Assembly: GCA_014529385.2 (NCBI GenBank)
Contig: CM043957.1
Span: 82,242,881-82,306,880, forward strand
Length of the DNA: 64,000 nt
DNA from: Adiantum capillus-veneris
Lineage: Eukaryota; Streptophyta; Polypodiopsida; Polypodiales; Pteridaceae
Reading direction: 5' to 3'
Below, one piece after another: positions 10,991-21,392 of this stretch (its first letter is position 1; every line of letters starts with the position of its first letter). The notes beneath the pieces were generated by a model. It was not told the origin of the DNA. It searched no databases and worked only from the letters and a program-made list of their open reading frames with translations. The position numbers and the translations under genes were made by a program.

Positions 10991-11640
10991 GTCTTTTCGC
11001 AAGGATCACAAATTTTTGAAGTGTGGGGAGCAAGGACATGGTTATCGTTCTTGCTCTAAAAGAAATGCACGCAATGAGACTCCTAGAGCTTCCATGATTG
11101 AAGCTCCAAAATGGGATACTCATTGCAAAGGATCTTCCCTCTCCTATTCTTGGGGTAAGGTGAGGGAGCATGATGCCTTCATCCTTTTTGATCCTAGCTC
11201 TACTCACAACCTCATCTCAACAGTTGGGTATACAAGCTTTCAAGATGGGAGATACTGTGACTGCCGATGGAGATTTCAAGGGACAACAAGCCTCCATTAC
11301 TCCCTTGATTGGAAAATTAAGGCTTCATGTCCAAAGCTACATTGACAAAGAAGAATTTTCCATCTCTCTCTCCAACATGAGCATGTTATCCTAGGGGCAC
11401 CATGGTTCAACCGCATGGCTACCAACATGAAGTTCCCTGAAAAGAGAATTTTATTTCACCTACAAGGAAAAGAACATGTATATAGATGCTAATGATTTCG
11501 GTCGTACTATACCTCTTGTAAATTCACCTGCTTTTGATAAGTCAATCAAAAGCTCAGTTTTTTCATATATGATTTTTGTCAAAGAGTCCATAAATGATCC
11601 TAATGTTTTACCAAATCAAAGTGGTAGGAATCAAGAAGAA
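10991..11640 (+). pseudogene. Chromovirus A: zinc knuckle and protease
   Basis: The nucleocapsid knuckle reads KCGEQGHGYRSC at 11019-11054. The first Cys of the C-X2-C pair is replaced by Phe (TTT, 11013-11015), so the zinc site is incomplete. About 50 codons on, the protease region reads ILFDPSSTHNLIS (about 11180-11220), the D-S-S variant of the retropepsin motif, followed in frame +2 by HVILGAPWF-like sequence around 11390. Frame changes near 11160 and 11390 show decay. Confidence 0.65.
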
Positions 11641-12590
11641 TTAGAGTTGTCTAATTTCTCAAGAGTTTCTCAAGCTCAACAAGAGGAGATTATGAGGCAA
11701 GTGCATGAATTGGTAGACAAGGGGATGGTGAGGCCTAGCTCCTCTCACTTTTGTTCGCTCGTCCTATTAGTGCAAAAGAAAGATGACACATATCGTATGT
11801 GTGTTGACTATAGAGCACTAAACCGGATCACTATTAGTGGTGAAGGGAAGGTCTTTCTCCAAATGTAAAGGGACTACATGCAGACGTCCAACAAAAGGCT
11901 TGGAACATAGATTTGTTTGATAAGCTACAAGGCTCTACCTACTTTAGTAGGAATGACCTTAAAAGCGGCTATCATCAAATAAGGATAGTGAATGAAGATA
12001 TTCTAAAGATCCTTTTTTCAAAACATTTGGTCTTTATTAATATCTTGTCATACCTTTAAGTTTGACCAATGCTCCAGCCACATTCAACCGCCTAATGGAG
12101 AAAAACTTTAGGCCCTACCACACATTTATTGGAGTATTTTTTGATGATCTCATCATCTAATCCAATTCTCTTGAAGAGCATAAGAAACATCTCCAGGTAA
12201 TCTTTCAATCTTTGAGGCCCGAGGGAAAATAATTTTCATTAACCAAAAGAAGAGTGATTTTTTCCTTCAAGTGATTCAAAATTTAGGTCACACTATCTCT
12301 CAAGATGGTATCCATATGGATCCCACAAAGTTAGTGGTAATAAAACGATGGCCTAATCTAAGGAATCTACATGAGCTACAAAGCTTTACCTGTATGTGTG
12401 CATACTATAGACGCTTCATAAAAAAACTCTCACAAATAGAAGGACCATTACATGACTTGAAAACGAAGAATGTTTACATATGGACTGCCAAAGAGAAAAA
12501 TGCTTTTGACAAGCTCAAAGAAAAACTTACCTCTCAACCTGTACTTACACTACCGGATCTCTCAAAACCATTTGAGGTCCAATGATTCTT
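11641..12590 (+). pseudogene. Chromovirus A: reverse transcriptase
   Basis: The RT begins with SQAQQEEIMRQVHELVDKG and MCVDYRALNRITI (11660-11840), continues through the box for SLTNAPATFNRL near 12060-12090, the catalytic FFDDLII near 12138, and LGHTISQDGIHMDP (12280-12320) to CAYYRRFIKKLSQIEGPL and LTLPDLSKPFEV at 12580. All Ty3 RT landmarks are in order. Several frameshifts and stops (near 11868 and 12060-12270) break the frame. Confidence 0.85.
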
Positions 12591-12920
12591 GTGGAGATTG
12601 CCTTGGAGCAGTTTTGCTTTAAGAAGGGAATGCCATAGCATACGAGAGTCGAAGACTCAATTCCGATGAGCAAGTGTTGGGCATATACAAAAAGGAGCTA
12701 CTAGATGTCCTACATGCCCTTGACACACAGAAGCATTATCTTTTGGGAACTCCATTCATCTTATGAATGGATCACCAAAGTCTTAAGTATTTCATGTCGG
12801 AAACCAATCTCTCCGACAAACAAATGAGGTGGGCAAATTTTCTTTCGCAATTTAATTTTCATATTGCTCACATTGCTGACAAGCACAATCAAGTAGTTGA
12901 TGCACTATCACGATAACCAA
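12591..12920 (+). pseudogene. Chromovirus A: RNase H
   Basis: Across frame changes the sequence reads as the Ty3 RNase H: YESRRLNSDEQ, KELLDVLHALDTQKHYLLG, MDHQSLKYFMSE and finally DKHNQVVDALSR at about 12880-12915. The last motif marks the domain end ahead of the integrase linker. Stops interrupt the frame near 12585, 12760 and 12915. Confidence 0.75.
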
Positions 12921-13442
12921 GGGCAAATGTGGTGTCTATAGCAACTCACAATAATCTATATTCCATGATAGATGAGTATGCTACTGACCCTGATTTCAAG
13001 GATATAATCTCATCCCTTGCCTTAGGGAAGAAATAAGAACCATTCACCTTGCAAGATGGCTATCTTCTCCATGGCAACAAGCTATGTGTTACTCACTCTC
13101 TTCGTGAGAAAGTAACGTACGAATCCCATGCTCCTCCCTAGGCGGGGCATAGAGGGATTCAACTTACTCTTCAAGAAGTAGAGACATATTTTTACTGGCC
13201 TACCATTAAAGTAGACATACAAGAGTATGTTACAAAATGTGTGGTATGCCAAAAGACAAAGTATGATAGGGGGAAGCATCCTGGATTACTCTAGCCATTG
13301 CCAATTCCTAATTCACCATGGGAGAGAATATCCATGGATTTTATCTTTGGATTGTCCAAGTCTATCCATGGGAATACGGGAATATGGACAATAGTAGACA
13401 AGTTTCGGAAGCAAGTGCATTTTATACCTATCAAAAAGACTA
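12921..13442 (+). pseudogene. Chromovirus A: integrase, first part
   Basis: Linker and zinc-binding region read GYLLHGNKLCV, then AGHRGIQLTLQEVETYFYWP and KCVVCQKTK (H2C2 finger, about 13145-13260). The start of the catalytic core follows with SMDFIFGLSKSIHGNTGIWTIV (first Asp) and HFIPIKKTI, where the frame is cut by the insertion at 13443. The enzyme would integrate cDNA. Stops occur near 13035, 13140 and 13293. Confidence 0.8.
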
Positions 13443-14793
13443 TTAACACTAGGTTGGTAACCTAACAGGACATAAAAGTGTCCCTTCAGGGTTTTGAAAA
13501 AAACCTCCAAAACCATAGTAGATCCACTCATTTTGTAAAATCCTTTCATGAGGTTATAGTTCAAGGCCTACTACACATGGAAAAAATAAGAAACTTGTAA
13601 AATTTCTCATCTTTTGGTCACACCAAGCCTCCAAAGTTGATGGACCAGAACATTTTCATCAAAACAGTCATTTCTTACGTTTTGTTGCATAAAAATAAGA
13701 TTAGGGATTTTTGTAGGACTTGAGATAAATTCCCTAGTTAACTTCAATGGGTTGGTGATCATAACATATGATTGCTTCTCACTCACTATTTTTTGTTTTG
13801 CCAAAAGAAATAGGTACAAAAAAGTTTAATTTTTGCCATTCTGCAAACCTATCATCAAAGTTTCTATAGCCACGCTCAATACAAATAATATATGCATGTT
13901 TTCTTAACTCCCTATTGTACTTTAGGTTCATAAGGAGCCAAGGAGAATGTCAAAAGAATAATACATCTCTTACCAAGGGGAATCTTGGGGACAAAGATGA
14001 AGTGCTAAATACAGCAAACATGAAAAAACTGGGTTCAACATTATGAGTTGTAGAATCCCATAGAAACTATTCAATATCTAGCCAAATTTGATCCTTATGA
14101 CTAGATATGGTTACTACCTACAAAATGCATGTAGTTGTCACAAAAAACTAACAATATTGAAAAAGCTATACTTGATATACTAGAATGTTTCATTTTCTTC
14201 TACAATTGAAAAAATCAACCATCGTTGTCTACTATGCAAAATAGGGTATTAGGTGCCCCAAAACTCAAGGAATATTAGCTTTATGTTACAATATGCGACA
14301 TAGAAAATCAAAACTGCATTTGGATATCATGAAAGCCACCAAAAAAATCATAGAAGAGCTAAAATTGGCTAAAAAACAAGATTTGACAATTTTTGTAATT
14401 TGGTCATAACTTACAACTTTAACATTTATTTCTCCCTAGAAGCATCAGGACATGTTGAGGACTACTAAAGATAGTTATCTAGCATTATAGACCTCACAAA
14501 CATGAATTCTAGAGTGGTATAGTTGCAAAAAGTTGAAAAAAGCCAAAAACAGGACCCGTTTTTTCACACAGTTTAGGTTGTGAAATGTTGTGCAAGGACA
14601 AGGTTAAAGATGGAATTGATATTCCAAAAAAATGTCGAGTTTTTTTCAGCTTATGAGACAATTTTCTAGACAGATAGCACCTCAAAATCCATTTTGAAAC
14701 TCTTGACATAATTCAAGGAAAATGGTCACTTAACAGGACATAAAAGAGTCCCAGGACATAAAAGTGTCCCATTACCAACCTAGTGTTAATTAA
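13443..14793. mobile_element. 1.34-kb non-coding inverted-repeat element flanked by TTAA
   Basis: Perfect 18-bp inverted repeats TTAACACTAGGTTGGTAA (13443-13460) and its complement (14772-14789), followed by another TTAA, enclose 1.3 kb without coding capacity. Just inside each end sits AGGACATAAAAGTGTCC, itself a GGACA/TGTCC hairpin, present once on the left and, with one variant copy, twice on the right. Excising from the first TTAA to the last rejoins integrase codons as KKTIKAHQM. Ends starting CACTA suggest CACTA-type elements (3-bp duplication), while the TTAA at both junctions recalls piggyBac. The superfamily is not settled. Confidence 0.7.
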
Positions 14794-15290
14794 GGCACAC
14801 CAAATGGAAACCCTCTTCATATTCCAAATCTTTAAACACCATGGCTTGCCAACATAAAAAATATCGGATAGAGATCCTCGAATGACCAATAATTTTTGGA
14901 AGGATCTCTGAGAATCTAGCTACAAGGCTAAATTTCTCTTCATCCTATCACACACAAACGGATGGCCAAAGTGAAATAGCTAACCTTACGATTCTATATC
15001 TACTCAAAACTTATGTTACGGAAGTAGATCAACGTTAAAAATGGGAGAAGTACCTACCTCTTGTACAGTATGCGTACAATAACATTGTCCATACTACAGG
15101 GAAGGCACCCTTTGGGAAGACCTAAAAGTCCCTTTCTACTTAAGGTACATGGAAAGATCTTCGCTACCGATGAGTATAGCCGAGACCTACAAGAATCTCT
15201 TCAAAAGATTAAGGATGATATAGCCATCTCACAACAAGGGAAAAAATATGATGCTAATAGCAAAGAAGGTCCTTAACTTTCAAGGAAAAT
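14790..15290 (+). pseudogene. Chromovirus A: integrase, catalytic remainder
   Basis: Beyond the insertion the integrase core resumes with AHQM, IFQIFKHHGLPT, SDRDPRMTNNFWKDL (second Asp region) and the segment around YHPQTDGQ-like codons at 14940-14975, ending in PLVQYAYNN at 15060-15080. The frame carries stops at several points. From about 15088 it enters the duplicated tail. Confidence 0.75.
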
Positions 15291-16020
15291 GATTGGGTCC
15301 TACTCAAGTTTCCCAAGACTCGATTAAGGTAAACTACGAGCAAAAACCCACGGGCCACCAAATTATGCTAAGCTATCAAAAAGATACTATGGTCCTTTTC
15401 AAATCCTAAAACCAATCAACAAGATGGCCTATCAACTCAAGTTGCCCAACCATTGGCTCATTCACAATGCTTTTCATGTGAGCCTACTTAAGCCTTACAA
15501 AGGAGAGACACCACGAGAACCAATCATTGAGGACACGCCGAAGATCGAAGATAAGGAAAGCACCATCCATACTACTACAAGGAAGGCACCCTTCGAAATT
15601 ATAGAGGGAAGACCTAAAAGTCCCTTGCTACTTAAGGTACATGGGTCGATGAGTATAGCCGATACCTACAAGAATATTTTCAAAGAATAAGGAGGCTATA
15701 TCCATCTCACAACAAAGGCAAAAAGCTAATGCTAACAAGCACAGAAGGGCCTTAACTTTCAAGAAAAATGATTGGGTCCTACTCAAGGATCCCAAGGCTT
15801 GATTAAGGCAAACTACGGCCAAAACTCCCATGGGCCAACAAAAATATTATGCTAAGCTAGCGAAAAGATACTATGATCCTTTTCAAATGCCAAAACCAAT
15901 CTGCCCAACCATTGGCTCATTTACAATGATTTTCATGTGAACCTACTTAAGCCTTACAAAGGACCAGAGACGCCACGAGGACCAATCATTGAGGACCCGG
16001 CCGAGATCGAAGATAAAAAA
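15088..16020 (+). repeat. Tandem duplication (about 480 bp) of the integrase tail
   Basis: Two successive diverged copies, about 15088-15567 and 15568-16020, repeat the same order of landmarks: the CATACTAC...AAGGCACCCTT start, AAGACCTAAAAGTCCC, the AATGATTGGGTCCTACTC stretch, a KRYYGPFQI-like segment and NHWLIHNAFHVSLLKPYKG. The first copy lacks about a dozen bases after AAGGCACCC. Each copy corresponds to the integrase C-terminal domain, normally present once. Confidence 0.8.
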
Positions 16021-16203
16021 GAGGTGCTCCAGCTTGAATCCACCCTTCGACATGAAGACAAGGTACTAAGACATGGTAAGATTATCCAACGGTATCTTAT
16101 TAAGTTCAAAGATTATCATTTTGAAGATGCTAGATGGATGCAAGGAACACAGCTTAAGGAGAGTATGAATCTTGTCAATGCTCACAATGCTACATTAGAG
16201 TAA
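15937..16203 (+). pseudogene. Chromovirus A: C-terminal tail with chromodomain-like end
   Basis: The 88-residue frame starts in the second copy of the duplicated tail (NLLKPYKG) and ends with RYLIKFKDYHFEDARWM and a short helix. Aromatic and acidic spacing matches the core of the chromodomain attached to integrases of chromoviruses, which guides insertion to marked chromatin. The terminal stop at 16201-16203 is a plausible natural end of Pol. The frame is intact from the repeat onward, but upstream Pol is broken. Confidence 0.65.
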
Positions 16204-16523
16204 GAATATGTAAATGTTTCTTTTGAATGAACAATGTTTTTGTCTTATAAGAGTAGATCTCTCTTTTTATTGTGCACAAATTTAAGTAGTATGCATGCTT
16301 AGAATCATGTTTGTGATGATGAAATCTCCCAAACACCAAGAAAAATTTGTCACTCTACTTTGCGGCAACTAAGTCTCCCAAGTACCAAATGGATTGATCA
16401 TCCATTCTGGAATGATGTCTAGGGTAAAAAGGGATCCTCTACCTGCTAGGAAACATAGAATAATGACTAAGGCTTTATCTACCTCATAGCCGAGGAAGAC
16501 TATAATTTCAAGAGAGAGGCAAT

Positions 16524-18030
16524 GTCATAATATCTAATATCTAACTAACTTAATTGACTTTCTCATATTGAATTGATCATTTAATGTGGGAAAATAAATG
16601 GGAACAAGAGTTAGAATATAGATACATGCGTTACATCTATCTCAGCACGGGACCAAAGGGAGAGAAGGCAATGGCCAAAAGGGCGATGGTCTATCAAAGA
16701 GAAATGGCTAGATAACGGAGCTTAAAAGGCCTTAGGGTTAGATTTATTAAATAACTCCAAAGGTTAGTACTAAAAGTACTTAGACCTAGGACCTTAGACA
16801 AGCTGGGGCTAACCTTGAGGTGGAAACCTTGCCCAGGCTTGAGGTGCTTGTCATGCTTGCTGACTAAGGTGCTTGAGGTGCTTGTCATGCTTGATAATTA
16901 AGGTGCTTGTCATGATTAAGGGATAAGATGCTTGAGGTGCTTAAAGTCAATGGGATCCCTGCATAAGAGGGGGTGATCTTTGAAGCTAGGGGATGAGAGA
17001 GAACACACTCTCAAGGCAAGACAAGACTTAAGAGGCAACAAGGACACATGTCAAGCCCCTCCCCATGTTGCCCTCGTGGTGAGCCAGAATCCTATTGGAT
17101 GACCTTTAGAGAGGTCCAATGAGAATTTAGACTAATTAAATAATTATCCAAGCATTAGTTAAGCCCTCTCTCGTAAAGGTGTAAGGAGGACACTTATCCA
17201 AATGCTACAATTATTACTAGATATGATAATGCATGTGACTAGCTAAATTTGGTGAGGTCCAATCATGTGAGAGCTTGAGCTAGGAAGGGGGGTCGACCAA
17301 GGCAAGAGAGGTCTCCCTTTTGCTCATTCTCTCCCACACACTCACACACGTTCTCTCATTGTGTGAGAGCAAGAGATTTATCTCCTTCACCAAGCTTGAG
17401 AAGTTGAGAGCCTACATCAACACCTCTTGGCTATAGAATGCAAATTCAACCAAGAGCCATGCTTCAAAGCTATGCTTGCCATCTTCTTCATATCCATTAC
17501 TATGCTATGCTATGGTCTATGAGTAATGGTATGAGAGGACACTACTCCTTTGTCGTATGTTGCTTTTTCTTCCTCTTCCCTTCCGTCACTCCCTGTTGCT
17601 AGCTCTCTTTACCTTTGAAGGTGTTTGAGGTCTTGGGATTGAGGCCGAGGACATGTTAATGCTTTTGCAAGTTAGTTAAGGGCATAATTTTGGTGTATGA
17701 AGTCTACCATCTTCATTGCACCAATGAGGTCTCAAGGAACACAAGCGTGTATTGTACCAAATCTCTCTTTATGGGGGAATCTATAATACAAAAGCCTTTT
17801 GAAGGGGGGACTGGCTCCATATAAATCCGGTCCTCAAATGTTGTCAATTTCTCTAATTCTCTCTCTCTTTTACAAGTATTGTTCATGCCAAGTTAACTAG
17901 ATATAATGATTATTTTGATATCTCTAATCAAGTATTCTCTTTATGCTCTTGAAGAGTTCTCATAATAAAATTCTCACTACAGTTATCTTAATTCCGCTAC
18001 TCTCAATGTTATTAGTCCAATTTTGTACCA
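16524..18030 (+). mobile_element. 3' LTR of chromovirus A (about 1.5 kb)
   Basis: A purine-rich AAGAGAGAGGCA tract leads into TGTCATAATATC at 16524, the start of an LTR. The same sequence, diverged, recurs in reverse at 28313-29974, including the GATCA(T/C)TTAATGTGGGAAAATAAA stretch, the GCTTGAGGTGCTTG repeats and the final CCGCTACTCTCAA. The 3' boundary is placed near 18030, where similarity between the copies fades. The matching 5' LTR of this element is not seen. 16204-16523 is untranslated sequence. Confidence 0.75.
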
Positions 18031-18225
18031 TATTTGGGTAGCCCTCCCATTATCACTACGTAGAGGACATGCTAGGTGGGTCCTGAGCTTTTTTCAAAGC
18101 ACCTGGTGTGCTTTCCAAGAATTCTGTGAAACTATGCTTTGCTAGGGTAGGGGCAAGGGCTACAGGCTTAACGCCCTCCCGCATGAGTAGCCCCTCGCCT
18201 AGGAGGAGGACCTTGACGACTTAGG

Positions 18226-18297
<72 letters not shown>

Positions 18298-19440
18298 TAT
18301 ACCATGGTCTAGATGGCTAAGCAAGTTGGGGAGAGAGATTTTGTAACTATTCGGCAATTATAATAGGCATGCATGCTCATCCTCGCTTCTAACACTCATC
18401 GACGAGTCGTCATGCAAGAGTGAAATTAGGTCTGAGGAGGCTATCTGTCTCTCTCGCACTCTTCCCCCCCCCCCCCCCAAAAAAAAAAAAAAAAAAAAAA
18501 CCAAGGATTGTGTTGGCTTCGGAATCGACAACTAGGAAGAGGCATGGTTGATATCTCTATACTTTGTCCCCATCCTGGTGACACACGCAGTAGGTACGTG
18601 TTGTTGAGTGCCACATGCTCTTACCAGATGCCCCAGGCAACATGCCATTGAGAGACAAGGGCCACAGGGTTCTCTCTCTCTCTCTCTCTCTCCACATGTG
18701 GGACACCTGGTGTGCTGATGTGGAAGGGGTGGGGTAAATTTCAAATATCTAATTCATAGCACGATCGAAACATCAATTCTCAACAAGTATCTCTCTCTAA
18801 TGAGAGATTATTACCTCATTCAATCATTAAGAAGTCTACTTTTCATGATTCAATTGTGTCTATGTAATGAGCATGTACTACGTTCTATTTTCTCGAATTA
18901 ATCAAAAAAATTATGCATTTTTAATTGAAAAATATCTTCCCCTTTTTCATTAGCAAAAAGGGAAGGTATCACTAAGGCCTCACCCCTTTGGGGCAGGCCA
19001 AAAATAGCAAGTCACACTTTTCCTCCCAATTAAATAAGTCAAAGTCGAGGAGTCTTGAGAGATTCTTATTAAAAAGCACTAAGATATGATGTGGCTGCCC
19101 TATTGTACCTATTCATGATAATCGAACTTTCTACTACAAAAAATCAGCAAAGTTTTAAAGAACTCTCGAGGTGACAATCCATAGCCTTTCTTTTGCTGAT
19201 AGCCACACTACATTTGACGTCCACAATTGGACAAAGTTTTGGTGGACTCTTGAGGTGACAATCCATTGCATTTCTTTTGTGGGTAGCCACACTGCATTTG
19301 ACATCCACAATTGAACAAACGCTGCATCAACAAGCCGAGCAGTGAAGTTAAAAGCCTGCCATGTGTCAGTGGCAAGATAATGTAAGTGATGGAATGATCA
19401 GACCAATAACAATAGTTTGTCCCGTATGAGAATTCGTTTA
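18031..19440. repeat. Gene-free spacer with microsatellites and an 84-bp tandem pair
   Basis: No gene is supported. The stretch holds a pure (AG)n run at about 18229-18295, a C run followed by an A run at about 18465-18500, a short (CT)n at 18673-18692, and two tandem 84-bp units at 19148-19231 and 19232-19315 that share GAGGTGACAATCCAT and TAGCCACACT. The tandem pair sits just beyond the C-terminal end of the Helitron-like protein and may be part of that element's 3' region. Confidence 0.6.
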
Positions 19441-19453
19441 CTCTTAAGTTGAC

Positions 19454-19990
19454 TCAAATGTGATCCAATGTTGAGTAATTTATTGTTGTTGGTTCTTTGA
19501 TTATCTGTCTAAATCCATATAGTGCCATGTAATGTTGTAGAGAGATGTAGCAACTATTGCTACTGTTTGCATCTATATTGAAATCTCCTGCGATTATGGT
19601 TTCCGTGGTCATATCCAATGCATGCAAGTCTTCTTCAGTGCTTCGTAAAGGGATGAGAGTTTCGATGAAGGATGTCTGTATAATGAAACAACGTTTGATT
19701 TCTTGTTGCTTGTAATAGACATGCTGAATAAAACAATTTCGATCCTGTCTGATGTTAATTATTTGTGTCAATAAAACGATACTTATTCTTGTGTAGTATA
19801 AGAACACCTGATGGTCCTTCAGAGGATATATAATCAAATTCGAGAAATGTGTTTCTTGATTTTTCTATGTGTGTTTGTTGGATGCACAGAATGTCTGATG
19901 ACATAAGGCTCGTGTCTTTTATAATGTCAGAGTAATGCGCAGATATGGACACTGTGTTTATAGATTGAATGATGATATTCTCTCAAGGTT
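19454..19990 (-). pseudogene. AP-type endonuclease domain at the helicase C-terminus
   Basis: Two frames (19755-19985 and 19454-19700) spell an endonuclease/exonuclease/phosphatase fold: SSDILCIQQTHI, then IIAGDFNID and PTTINYSTLDHI. GDFN and the final D-H are the metal- and phosphate-binding motifs of the fold. The catalytic Glu of the usual QET motif is Gln here (IQQTH, 19871-19887). The domain directly follows the PIF1 helicase with a frame change at about 19955. It is shorter than a LINE endonuclease and not followed by a reverse transcriptase, which argues against a LINE. Confidence 0.7.
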
Positions 19991-21320
19991 TTTGTTTGGA
20001 GTTTTCCATGTTGCTTCCTGTTTCTGCCGTTCTATTTCTTGTAGCACTATCTTATCTGTTTTTATTTGCTTTGAATCAATTCTGAAGAGGAGAAACAGGT
20101 TTTGAGGATTTTTAATTTGCAATAACGCTGTATATATCAATCCATGGATTTTTATTTTTGAAGGGTCGAAGACTAATGTGTGAAGTGTCAATCCTTGAGA
20201 TCTATGAATAGTTCGAGCTGATCCATGTTGGATAGGATATTGTGTTCTTGATACGACATTCAACATATTTTTTCCGACTTGAAACTCTCTTGTGATTTTT
20301 CTTATAAGAGTCCATTTTCTTGATATAGATTCCGTGAAGAGATGTTGGTTCTCAAATCTTGTACATTGACCCACTTTGACGTTGTAAAATTCCATACAAA
20401 TTATTTTTTCGTTCGATGTCTGTGAATGGCTCTTGTAAAATCCATCGGCTCCATTTACAAGTCCATCTGTAATGATTAAGTTTTTGTCGCATAGTTCTAC
20501 GGATAAGTTTGCTTTCAAATGCAAGGTTTTTCCGAGGCCTCCACATTGTTTTGAAGCTTCTGGAATCTTAACATATTTGTGGTAACTTTTTGACTTTCTG
20601 TCAGTAGCTTCAAATATATCTGGTATTCCTGGTGTGGTTTCAAATATGTACTTGTTATATGTGTCTTTCACGTTGTAAAACAAATAAGAATAGTTATTCA
20701 ATCGAGGTGGTTCATGGCAATAAGGATCGTTCAAGTGTCTAATATCTTCCTCTGTGTGTTCACTTTTACGTATTCAATTTAAAATTTAATGAATCTTATA
20801 TTTTCTTGTTGCATTGATTGTGTTAGTTCGTATCGTTTGATATGTGAGTACCAAAATGAAACCAACAATGTGTCGAGTATGTTCTTGTGTATGAAAAGAT
20901 CTGGTAACACGAAGAACTCACTTGACAAAGATTTCCACAGAGGATAACGTCTATGCCTGCAAATCGTTTATCATGTATTCTTTTTATAGCGGGAAGTCGT
21001 GCATCAGCTTGTTGGAACAAACTTCGTCCAATGAGGGAGATCTGATCGATAATCACTAACTATAAATTTGCATATTGTGAAGAGAGTTCATCTAATTTTT
21101 TCGCGCTCAACGAGGTTTTGTCACTCGCTATCAGTGGGAGATGGAGAGCAGAATGTACTGTGGTTCCACCAATATTGAATGTTGCTTTTCCAGTTTACGG
21201 CATCAACAAAATTTCAGCAGATTCAATGTTTGTAATTAAAATTGTAGTATCGCAGCAAGACTTGAACCAATAGTAACAGCAGGAATGTTTTACCAGTTCC
21301 AGCACCTCCAATAAAAAATA
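19958..21320 (-). pseudogene. PIF1-like helicase domain of the Helitron protein
   Basis: Walker A reads FFIGGAGTGKT (minus strand of 21287-21320). Motif II, normally DEIS, reads IIDQISLIGR (21030-21054), so the catalytic Glu is Gln. A conserved GIDVILCGNLCQ follows, and the 258-residue frame 19958-20734 ends with SARTIHRSQGLTL, the motif VI region of PIF1-type Helitron helicases. The enzyme unwinds DNA during rolling-circle transposition. Frame breaks lie near 20760-20820 and 21060-21280. Confidence 0.85.
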
Positions 21321-21392
21321 GGTGTATTACTTTGTTTGGATTTGTTCGTTTTCTCAGCATGATATCATCGAACAAAAGACGTTGCTAGATAT

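Noticed and set aside
19454-19990. Endonuclease region as a separate LINE
   Set aside because: No reverse transcriptase follows, and it adjoins the helicase end directly on the same strand; a LINE origin remains possible but less likely.
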